A stretch of 13,022 bases of DNA, taken from Olpidium bornovanus S191. Taxonomy: Eukaryota; Olpidiomycota. Position 1 is the first letter of the stretch. Each line of letters starts with the position of its first letter. The translations under genes and the position numbers were made by a program. The notes beneath the pieces are model-generated. The model did not search any database and was not told where the DNA came from. It saw only the letters and a list, made by a program, of their open reading frames with translations. The stretch lies in NCBI GenBank assembly GCA_017911155.1, contig JAEFCI010003226.1, positions 1 through 13,022 on the forward strand, written 5' to 3'. Positions 1-7,721 of the stretch are shown here, piece after piece.

Positions 1-727
1 AGGGAAGTAATGTTGCCAGGTATGGCGGCAATGGCGGTCCTGACAGTGTCATTTAAACCATCAAGATAAAGGACCATTTGACCATGGTCGTTCAATTCCC
101 CATTGAGAAGGGCAGCCGTGGCGTCGAATTTCAGGGTGTACGCTTGAACGGTATCTGTCTGGTGAAGTTGCCGGAGTTGACGACTGACAGCCAAAGAATC
201 TTAAGACGGGGCAAAGTGTGTTTGAAGTAAAGCTTGGAGGGCCGGCCACGAATCATCTCCTGTGGAGTGTTTGACGGTAAGTCAGCTGGTGCTCCAGTGA
301 GTTTGTTAGCAGCGAGAGCGCTTTGGTAAGCCGCTGGGATTTGCACCAATGAAAAATAGGTATTCAAATGATCGCAGAACTGTCTGAGCGCTTGAGGTCC
401 TCCTCTCGAATCAAATTTTGGGAGGTCGGTCAACATGGAGCGAAGGAGCTCTTGAGGCATTGCAGGTAAATGTTGTTCGGGGGCCGGATGGGAAAGTCGC
501 ACGCTACTCTTTTCCTTTCCCTGTACATGGGCCTTGTCCTGTAGGAGGATGCTCATGTCATGGAGTTCGGCACGGAGATGATCAATTTCGATTTGTTTCG
601 GGTCGGTGTCGCGTTCCAGGTGGCGTGACGGCCCAGCCGGTGTCGGTGTATCTGTCAACTCGAAAGGGACCTTGGTGAATATTGCTCTCTTTCCGGCGGT
701 GGGAACGTCTTCCTTGTCAAGCGGCAT
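1..727 (-). pseudogene. Broken Gag of a Ty3/Gypsy-like LTR retrotransposon (continues past the left edge)
   Basis: Read on the minus strand from an ATG at 727, this encodes a retrotransposon capsid-type protein. After about 90 polar residues comes a Gag-like pattern: LPKFDSRGGPQALRQFCDHL, then YFSLVQIP and ANKLTGAPADL. The open frame runs to 131, but from about 260 leftwards the Gag-like sequence moves to another frame (WPALQALLQTHFAPS, then LRQLHQTDTVQAYTLKFDAT, then MVLYLDGLNDTVRTAIAAIP). That frame also carries a TAA stop (plus-strand 201-203). I therefore see one frameshift near 245-265 and one nonsense codon, so this copy cannot make full Gag. The order (L..F..Y..F, L...KLTG, then L..L.Q...V..Y...F and YL.GL) is that of the Ty3/Gypsy Gag family; assignment is from pattern memory, not a search. 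Zinc knuckle and pol would lie beyond base 1. The start codon overlaps the end of a low-complexity open frame (717-1544). Confidence 0.75.
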
Positions 728-1560
728 TTTGCGGCGTCAATAGCGACAGCGACGACTGTGAGGCGCCGGCCTCGAGCGAACAGCGACGGCGAACGGCGAC
801 GGCGAACGGCGACGGCGAACGGCGGCGGCGAACGGCGACGGCGAACGGCGGCGGCGACGGCGACGGCGGCGGCGGTCGGCGATGGCGGTGGCGGTCGGCG
901 ACGGCGGACGGCGACGGCGGTCGGTGAGCGGACGGCGACGGCGATCGGGGAGCAAACGCTGCGGCGGGAAGCGGCGCTGCGGCGGAGCGCAGCGGCGGCA
1001 ATGGGCGGCTGCTGCGAAGGTGGCGGAGAAGCGCAGCGGCTGCGGCGGCTGCGAAGACGCAGCGGCGATGAGATGACGGCGTCGGCGCAGAGGCGATCTG
1101 AAAGATGGCTTGCGGCGAAGAAGGCGGCGAAGCTTCTCCGTCAGGTCCGCGCTGCTGGGGAATCTTATCGACGCGTTGGCGAGCGCAAAACCGGTTTGGA
1201 AGGCATCGAAGCGCAGAGCGAAGCGCAAAAGCGGTAGCGAAGCGCAGGGCGAAGCGCAGGGCGAAGCGCAGGGCGAAGCGCAGGGCGAAGCGCAAAAGCG
1301 GCGGCGAAGCGCAGAACGGCGGTCGTTGAGCGCAGAGCGGCGGCGAAGCGCAGAGCGAAGCGCAAAGCGGCGGAGCGCAGCGGCGGCGAGCGGCGGCGCT
1401 GCGGGGATGGCAGCTGCGGGACGGCGGCGGCGCAGCGGCTGCGGCAGCGCGACGGCGGCGGCGGTCGGCGACGGCGGCGGCGGTCGGCGATGGCGGCGGC
1501 GATGAGTGTCCGGGGACGGCGGCTGCGGCGGCGGCGGGCGTCAACGGGAGGGGAAGGGGC
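728..1560 (-). repeat. GC-rich low-complexity leader of the minus-strand retrotransposon
   Basis: This stretch between the primer-binding site and gag is extremely GC-rich and made of short degenerate repeats: GGCGAC/GGCGAA units at about 780-950 and 1440-1505, and GCGAAGCGCAG-type units at about 1205-1375. Several frames on both strands are free of stops simply because the sequence lacks TA-containing codons. The longest (minus strand 1544 to 717, 275 codons) is Arg/Ala/Pro/Phe-rich, with no recognisable domain. I read it as the untranslated leader of the element rather than a gene. Confidence 0.6.
1237..1294. repeat. 12-bp tandem repeat, four perfect units plus a partial
   Basis: The unit GCGAAGCGCAGG repeats perfectly at 1237-1248, 1249-1260, 1261-1272 and 1273-1284, followed by a partial copy to 1294. 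Looser relatives (GCGCAGAGCGAAGCGC) flank it on both sides. Since 12 is a multiple of three, each frame gives a four-residue periodic peptide, which explains the apparent Ala-Leu-Arg-Phe type open frames here. Confidence 0.9.
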
Positions 1561-1580
1561 GTCCCGTTGGGCTCATAACC
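1561..1580 (-). promoter_or_regulatory. Primer-binding site matching half of initiator tRNA-Met
   Basis: On the minus strand, immediately after the LTR-like end (…CTCAAACA), the sequence is GGTTATGAGCCCAACGGG. Its complement contains GGGCTCATAACC, the anticodon stem and loop (CAT anticodon) of fungal initiator tRNA-Met. Drosophila copia is known to prime from a 5' half of this tRNA cut in the anticodon arm, and some other elements do likewise. The position directly against the CA end of a candidate LTR, with gag downstream in the same orientation, supports the call. A real tRNA gene is excluded because no acceptor or T arm is present. Confidence 0.7.
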
Positions 1581-1742
1581 TGTTTGAGTTTGGTGTTTCG
1601 CCGAAGGTTGAGCGTTATATTGTACCGTGGTTTACGCGTCATAAGAGATAAGGGATACAAAGCGCGAAATTCTCTACACGTTCAATGTCACGTGACTAGC
1701 CCATTCTGGGGAAGTACTCAAAACCCTCGACGTTCCACTACA
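1581..1742 (-). repeat. Candidate 5' LTR of the minus-strand retrotransposon (162 bp)
   Basis: In minus-strand sense the segment starts TGTAGTGGAACG and ends CTCAAACA, so it has the TG…CA (TGT…ACA) ends of LTRs and stops exactly where the tRNA-Met-like primer-binding site begins. It holds an AT-rich TATA-like stretch (ACAATATAACG, about 1612-1622) and a palindrome TCACGTGA (1688-1695). The inner boundary is well fixed by the PBS. The outer boundary at 1742 is the most plausible TG, but cannot be proven without the second LTR, which lies beyond the left edge. The five bases after it (AAGTG, 1743-1747) would be the target-site duplication. Confidence 0.55.
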
Positions 1743-2157
1743 AAGTGGGGAAACCGAGGAAGAACCATTTTTCGACCCGCTCCTTCGCCTCTTCGCCCCT
1801 TCGCCAGAACCGCCCCAAACGCTTTGCGTTTTCTCCCGGCCCGGAAGAAACCCGCGCCGTCATTCCCGACGTCGCCGTCGCTTCCGCCTCTGCAAAATTC
1901 TTTGCGTCGTTTTTTGCACCGTACTTTTCTCCTTTTCGCGTTTGTTTTTGAGCTTGTTTTTGCTCGGCCGCGCTTTCGTTTTTCGTGCGCTCGTTCGTTT
2001 TGTCCACTTCGTTGTTCGTTCGCTTCGCTTCGTTGTTCGTTCGCTTCGTTCGTTCGCTTTGCTTCGCTTCGTTCGTTCGCTTCGTCCGTTCGTCTGTTTG
2101 TTCGCTTCCGTTGTCCGTTCGTTCGCTCGTTTACTTTTGCTGTCAACCACGTCCTTT
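1743..2157 (+). repeat. TTCG-repeat leader ahead of the plus-strand gag-like pseudogene
   Basis: This pyrimidine- and CG-rich stretch has CTTCGCC-type units at about 1780-1810 and dense TTCGTTCGCTTCG units at about 1985-2130 (for example GTTCGTTCGCTTCG near 2025-2045). It is open in one plus frame with no recognisable domain, which I attribute to repeat composition. It lies directly upstream of the gag-like frame in the same orientation, so it is probably the leader of that second element. I found no LTR or tRNA-complementary primer site in it. Confidence 0.5.
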
Positions 2158-3686
2158 TGTCAAGCCGCCGCTGACGATGCCCTTGCCACGTCGTCGACGC
2201 CGACGAGGCGAAACCCCCCCGCCGCTGTCGCCGCACATGGAGGCGACGCATGCTGCTGCCGCTTCCGCAACGACTGCGCCATCCAACCGCGTCGTTCGCT
2301 CCGCCGCTGCCCCGACAACAACTGCGCCGTCACACTGCGTCGTTCATTCGCCCACATCGTCCTTCGTGCCCGTCGACTCTGCTAACGTCGACCCCGCTAC
2401 CGTCGCCATTCCGCCGTCGCCGTCCCTCGACACTCGAATGGACTTACCGCCGCTTCATGTTCCCCTGTTTGTTCCAAAACAGGACGCGCCGGCCACCGCC
2501 GCTGCCACCGCTGCTGCTTCGTCCACCCGTGTCAGACTCGAGGCCAGCCGTCACAATCCCGCAAACGCTCCTGACGCCGTCCTTCGTCAGCAGAAGCTTG
2601 CTGGACTTGCTAAGTGGCGCACTTTGATTGTCGCACGTGTTAGTGCTGACACAGCGGCCGCCATTGTCGTCGAGGTTGACACCGTTCTCCCAGCCATCGT
2701 TGACGACCCGTCAGTTTTATTGCAGGAGCTGAGTGTTACCTGCGTCACTCTCGACGAGCGGCCCATCGAGATGGCCGCCAATTACCGTGCCCCCAACCGC
2801 TCCCTGTCGCTTCTCCAGGCAAGCCTCGACCGCACGGCCGCCCGTCTCGCCCGCCCATCGATGCTGTCACCCATCGAGTGTCCTTCATGCTTGCTTACCC
2901 CTGCCTCGGTCTCGTCGCCGCAGTTCGACGAACTGCCGCGGCAGCCATCAATGTTCATCCTCCTCGTCGACTAGCTCGTCCAGATTGTCGTCTTCTGATT
3001 CAAACGAGGAGCGTTTGCTGTCCCTGAGGCCCCGTCACTGGGCCGGAGAATCGACCTGCGTTTCCCGTGTCATCCCCCACGACCACTGCATCCGCATGAC
3101 TTCCGTATGGGATAATGCGCTTCAGCGTGGTGGTGGCTGGATCGCGCGGAAGCAGCGCTTCCTCTCCGAGCTCGAGCTGTCTGAAACCTTCACTGAGGCC
3201 CAGAAGCTCGCTGAATTGCGCAACAATGTTGCCTCTGAGTTGTGCAGTTTCCTTTGGGACATGGAGTGTCATCGTCCTGTTTCGACACTCCTGGAAGGCC
3301 TTGACGTCCTCGAGAATCTGTACGCGTCGTCCTACGCGTTGAACCCAAAACAGATTTTCGCGTCAAAGGTCACCCAGCTTCGTCAGGAGCCAACCGAGAA
3401 CATGGCCGCATGCCTAGTGAAAGCGAACTCGCTATGCATTGAATACGCCGCAGAGAGCAATCTCTGACCTAATCATCACCGCCGCCGTCAAAAGGCGATC
3501 GATTTTTGGGCCCGTGATTACCTGATGCCTGCGTTCCTTCGGGGATTGCAGGATTGGTTCGCCCATCTGCGGGATGATCGATCGAAACGGTGGGGTAAGG
3601 GAAGCAGATCCGTCGAACGACGCCCCCTGGCAGAAAGCGGCAGTGTGGCCTATTTCAGACAAGAAATTTCAAGTGCAGCTATCTAA
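2158..3686 (+). pseudogene. Gag-like pseudogene of a second, plus-strand retroelement
   Basis: A frame through an ATG at 2176 gives a basic start (MPLPRRRRRRGE), a long Pro/Ala/Ser/Thr-rich part and a section ending near 2974. From about 2920 the reading moves to another frame through a serine-rich linker into a helical part: WIARKQRFLSELELSETFTE (about 3140-3200), LLEGLDVLENLYASSYALN, then FASKVTQLRQEP and AACLVKANSLCIEYAAE. An in-frame TGA at 3465-3467 interrupts it. The same frame then continues with AIDFWARDYLMPAFLRGLQD to a TAA at 3684-3686. Near its end, LAESGSVAYFRQEI has the spacing of an eroded CCHC zinc knuckle, with the expected Cys and His positions substituted. Helical capsid-like part plus knuckle-like tail suggests retroelement Gag, but I do not recognise the family. 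No reverse transcriptase or integrase follows in any frame. Confidence 0.5.
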
Positions 3687-4620
3687 CTCCTCATCGACCA
3701 CGGCCTCTGTGCATCCACATGAAATAATTACCAATTATCGTGGCATTGATAGATTGCTGATGTCATCAACGGCAGCGAGATTTCCTAGAGCACGATCCAT
3801 TTGCGGTTGTGAATTGTTTGGGTGAGTTCGACGAGCATGGTGCATAGATTGCGCAAATTGAGAAACACCATGGTGCCATGTCCCCCCAGGATTTGCATAT
3901 CAGAAACGCCGACATCGTCAGCCGCATAATGTAAGCACTTCGAGAGAGGGCTGCCCGTGAGGAATTACAGCCTGAACGTGAGGACCGCGCTTACGATGAC
4001 AATAAAATTATTTTAATCGTCATCAAAGAGAATGTAATTAATGACATTATTCGTGGATCATTATATTCAAATTTGTCCCTTAATCTTGGGGCAAAACTTT
4101 GTGTGCTGTTCATCATGGCTTAAAACGGTGTCCGTCCGTTACCCAGACGGCGCATGCGAGCATAACATTGACTGCCGATGCCGTTGGGCGAAAATCGTTC
4201 TTCAGGAAGAACCGGGAAAGTCTAACAAAAAGACATGTGTGCTAATCCTCGAGGGCCTTTACGTAGATCGTTAAGTGAATGTTGTCAAAAGTTACCAAGA
4301 CTGCATCTCTCGTGCGCATAAGGCTCGTACAGCCTTATCATAATGTCCCCGGCATGCGGCACTTGCTCCAGCAACGGTGCGCCATTGGACCAAGGATTTT
4401 ATGGTCCTTATTGGCTATAATTGTTCCTTTGAACAAGTAAAGCTACGTCGCAACTGGCAGGTTGAAAATACAGCTACGTCGCAACTGGCAGAAGGCCTAC
4501 CGTTAGAGCGAATCTCTCGTGATTGGTTGAATACGCCGAAAACAAAGTTGTGCCACTACGACCTCTGCGGCCACACCGTCCGTGTTCTTTGGCCTGCTTA
4601 GATGACTATAAGTACATTAA
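3687..4620. other. Decayed coding-like sequence, no intact gene
   Basis: No long open frame exists. The frame 3764-4123 reads like protein across two internal stops (TAG 3845-3847, TAA 3932-3934) and includes MSPQDLHIRNADIVSRIM, EELQPEREDRAYDD and IIRGSLYSNLSLNLGAKL. I do not recognise these. A second short frame (4041-4274) contains RYPDGACEHNIDCRCRWAKI. The position directly after the gag-like pseudogene suggests more remains of the same element or another insertion. Confidence 0.35.
4441..4491. repeat. 20-bp direct repeat, 31 bp apart
   Basis: AGCTACGTCGCAACTGGCAG occurs exactly at 4441-4460 and 4472-4491, separated by 11 nt, as from a 31-bp tandem duplication. The 31-bp period breaks the reading frame, consistent with non-coding or decayed sequence. 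Confidence 0.9.
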
Positions 4621-5547
4621 ATAATATTATAAATATACTCGGGCGAGTCCATAAGAGTTAGGAACGGGGACCGAAGAGTAAGCAAATGACAAAAATATTC
4701 GAGAAGGTTTTCACCGATGCGGCAAAGGCGTGTGTTGACAGGGTCATCTCGACAGCTACACTTCCGGTCGAGATGTTGAAGATCTGAGAACGGCGCTGTT
4801 CAGAGACGGAATTACTTACCGATCCCCGTTGTTCAGCCGGAACTCAGCTTTTGTTGCGGCCAGTCAGTCTGAATGCCCCAGGCTTGTTTCGAGGACGCGT
4901 AATGTAGAGAAAAGGCAGCTCTCCTTTCGCAATTCCGCGCCATACCGCGCATTTTTTCTTTTTGTGCCTATCTTTCTTCCCACAAATTCTTCTCTCACTC
5001 TTCACAGGAGCCTGCGGCAACTTGTAGCACCGTGTAACATGCTCCTCCGAGTTGTTCGTTACTCTATCATCTACTATTTTTGAGAGGAGCTGAAAAAATT
5101 ATTCAGGAAGGGGTGTCTTATTTTGCCCTGCCGTTCGAGGCGCACGTACTCAATTGATTTTCTTCCTCCCTCCCCCCCCAACCACGCATTATTTCGCCCT
5201 CGTGCCTTGTTTTCTGCGCGAAATTACACATTACTTCCTGCCTGCTGCCTTGCTTGTCTGCATCAATAACTTCCTCTTTGTTCCGCCACCAACTCTGCCT
5301 CTTGCCGCGCTTGACCGGTCTATAATCCCGGTGTTATTATTGTTTTCCGAGCTTGGAAGCAGTGTTTCCTCTACATCGTCTTCTACCAGTTGTGCTAGTT
5401 CTGCGTCACTTATCCACGACACGTCGGATAGATTTTTTCAAGCTAGTTCAGTTGAATCTGCCTACAAGCTAGTGAAACCGTCCTTACTCGTAGGATAATG
5501 AGGGTTCGCCCGAGTTTCTCCAGGCAAAGTAGGCAAATATGAAGGAG
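4621..5547. other. Stretch without a supported gene
   Basis: AT-rich at its left end (about 4610-4650), pyrimidine-rich further on with a poly-C run near 5168-5178. One short frame at 4686-4787 (ATG to TGA, 33 codons, starting MTKIFEKVFTDAAKAC) has protein-like composition but no recognisable motif and no clear continuation by splicing. A minus-strand frame at 5231-5422 is acidic then basic, but has no ATG at its head and no known domain. I see no RNA gene here. Confidence 0.5.
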
Positions 5548-5898
5548 AGACGGTTGAACTAGTTTGGTGCACCTCACCCACTTTTTTTTACCTTCGTTGA
5601 GTGTGCGAGCACTACCGCTTTATTGCCATTCTCATGATCACCAAGTGTTTGGTTTTGGTAGCTTTTACGTGCTTGAACGAGGTTTATCTACCGGTCTCAT
5701 TCAAAGCTTCTCACATCTTCCATGGCGCATCGAGGTTCGACTCCTTGCCTGTTGAATGCGGCGCTTGCATGGCGATGGCGTGACATCTACCATGTCAGGC
5801 GAATTATTTCACTGGCTAGTGGATCGGAAAGCACGGTGGGACACGGCGTGTTATCCATCGATTGGAATGCTCATCAAGTTATCATAGTTCAACCGTCT
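5548..5898. mobile_element. Possible small MITE-like element with 14-bp terminal inverted repeats
   Basis: AGACGGTTGAACTA at 5548-5561 is repeated exactly inverted (TAGTTCAACCGTCT) at 5885-5898, bounding 351 bp with no coding content that I can support. The flanks are similar purine/pyrimidine tracts but show no obvious target-site duplication. The layout fits a non-autonomous DNA transposon; a chance inverted match cannot be excluded, since one 14-bp pair somewhere in 13 kb is not very rare. Confidence 0.35.
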
Positions 5899-6102
5899 TT
5901 CTCTCGGATTAATTTGGTTCGCCTACCGGAAACCTAAAGGGGCGCTGTGTTTCATTAGCGGTGCAATGATCGATTGCTTCGACTGCCGACGCACACCGCC
6001 CGCCCTCGAGCGGCGCACACCCCCGGGCGAGGTCTCTCCCATTCCTCCTTGGTCGACCCCCGCGCCACAACGCCTCACCCGCGCAAAGCGGACCTTGCCC
6101 AA

Positions 6103-7721
6103 ATGGAAGCCGCCAATTGCCGCACGGCCGGCGCGCCTGGACTCTCGAAGGTGCCTGCGGTCGAGAAGAACCACCAGAACGGCGGCGGCGGCGTGCCTGT
6201 AGTGCGCTCCACCAACAGCCGCGGGGCGGGAGGCGACGACCTGGTGAGGGGGGACCGCTCCGAAACCCGGATTCCGTTCGCCGTGCAGCTCCGCGGTTTT
6301 CTCTGACGTCTGCCTTGAACTGTTTGCAGACTGTCATACCAAGCAACGACCTCGCAGATGTATGGGACGACAGGGCGCTCATCGAGGCGTGGGAAGCAGC
6401 TCAGCAGGAGTACATGGTGTGCACCAGGAGAGACGGGCGTGCCTGTGTTGTTGTCTGAAAGCGCGCGGGCTTGGCGAAAGCTGTAGCAGCGACATCTTTT
6501 CCGTGCACGCATAGGAGTACCACAGCCTGATTGCTACTAAGAAGGATAGCAAAGAATGTTATAGGTGTGGCTAACCGGACAGTGGTTAAATTTAATGCAA
6601 AGCGTGGTGTTAACAACCGTATGAGCGACTTCGGACTGAAACCAGCCTTCGGTGCAGTTCGGACTCCAAGCAGCCCGACAGTCAGCAACAGCGCCAAGTT
6701 GGTTGATGTGTAGGTTAATGCACGCTACAATCCCCCAACGCTGACAACTTCTGGCTCTGCCTTGCCAGACCGTAGCCAATATTTCCACGCCTGAAACTTA
6801 TGTCAGCGAATCTCAATCATCCGCCAGTGGTACGTTATATCACAACCATATTTCTGGCAGACGGCTGGCGAGTATTGGTTCTAATTACCTTCAAACTATT
6901 TAGCGATCTCTGACGTGAATTCGAGCGCAGTGGCCTCCAACGCGCAATCCGTAAGATGGAAGTGAATTTGCATTTTTTGGCAGCCGTCATCGCTTTAATT
7001 TCGACATCTTTTTGCCGGGGGGTTTTTTTGGGAACGCACGCCCGACGGTGCGCATTAATTTCGACGCCTAGGCGAAGGCCTTCCCCGCCAACACGTGCGT
7101 TACCCCGGCGCCGGAGTCTGCCGCGCGTGCAGTAGCTCAGGATACATATGTGGAGGCTGAACCCAAGGACGATGTCACGCCGCTACCTGATCAGCAACAA
7201 CAACATGTGCCGGTTAAACAGAAGGAGTACGCGGCGGACGGAAGTTTTGACGCCGGTTACCAATATCATCCTGTGCCGCCTGTAATGTCTTCGCTGAACG
7301 TAACGGTAGGCTCGCTGGCGTATGTCCGCCTTTTCACGGGGGTTTCGAGTTATCGCTTACGTGCGCTTCTTCTTTTCATAACGTGTTTGGCTTAGCCGCC
7401 TGCGGAGGGATCCGAGCCTGTGCAAATGGGTACTGTTCTGGAAACATCATTTCTTGTATTAAGTGCAGATGCTCGAGTCAGTTGGCTGATAAATTTTCCT
7501 CTTCAGATCAAAACTTATCAAACTTACTGATGTCATGGTATTTCGCTGGGTACTACACTGGACTTCACCAGGTAAATTGTTACCGATTATTCTCATTCTT
7601 TGTAGTTGGCGTTGTAGAGTTCGCTGACCAGCTGGGTCGATCTGTGTTGGACGTAGGGGCGGCGAGGCTTATGACGGTGCCGAATGCATTCAATCTGGTT
7701 TCCTCTGAACAAATTGTCTAA
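6103..7721 (+). CDS. SMN: SMN (survival motor neuron) family protein, multi-exon
   Basis: SMN is the core of the complex that loads Sm proteins onto spliceosomal snRNAs. Exon 1 (6103-6243) starts MEAANCRTAG. Exon 2 (from 6330) gives residues 48-76 with DVWDDRALIEAWEAAQQEY, the Gemin2-binding motif (W59, D60, D61, L64, I65). The last recognised exon (from 7507) gives LSNLLMSWYFAGYYTGL, the YG box for self-association. Other introns: 6244-6329, 6708-6768, 6830-6903, 6951-7071, about 7306-7395 (donor 7300 also possible) and 7430-7506; all recognised joints keep frame. The exon 2 to 3 junction (donor about 6417-6445, acceptor 6541-6564) is unresolved. The middle is Ser/Pro/Val-rich, with no Tudor domain, as in fission yeast Smn1. 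After the YG box the frame stays open to TAA at 7721, but a GTAAAT donor at 7572 could lead to a stop at 7617 or about 7656. Identity is firm, exact ends are not. Confidence 0.8.

Noticed and set aside
1237..1294. CRISPR-like array
   Set aside because: Units are 12 bp, directly adjacent and without spacers, in a fungal-type genome.
758..1505. Several long stop-free frames on both strands in the GC-rich repeat
   Set aside because: They overlap in many frames, consist of Arg/Ala/Gly/Pro repeats and follow from the lack of TA-containing codons; no domain is visible.
1561..1590. Plus-strand initiator tRNA-Met gene
   Set aside because: Only the anticodon arm matches; no T arm, variable loop or acceptor stem is present around it, whereas the LTR-PBS context explains the match.
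5231..5422. Minus-strand acidic then basic 63-codon frame
   Set aside because: No ATG at its head, no recognisable domain and no convincing splice continuation; plausible composition alone is not enough.
5529..5540. 12-nt word GTAGGCAAATAT shared with 8649-8660
   Set aside because: A match of this length is expected by chance several times in 13 kb.
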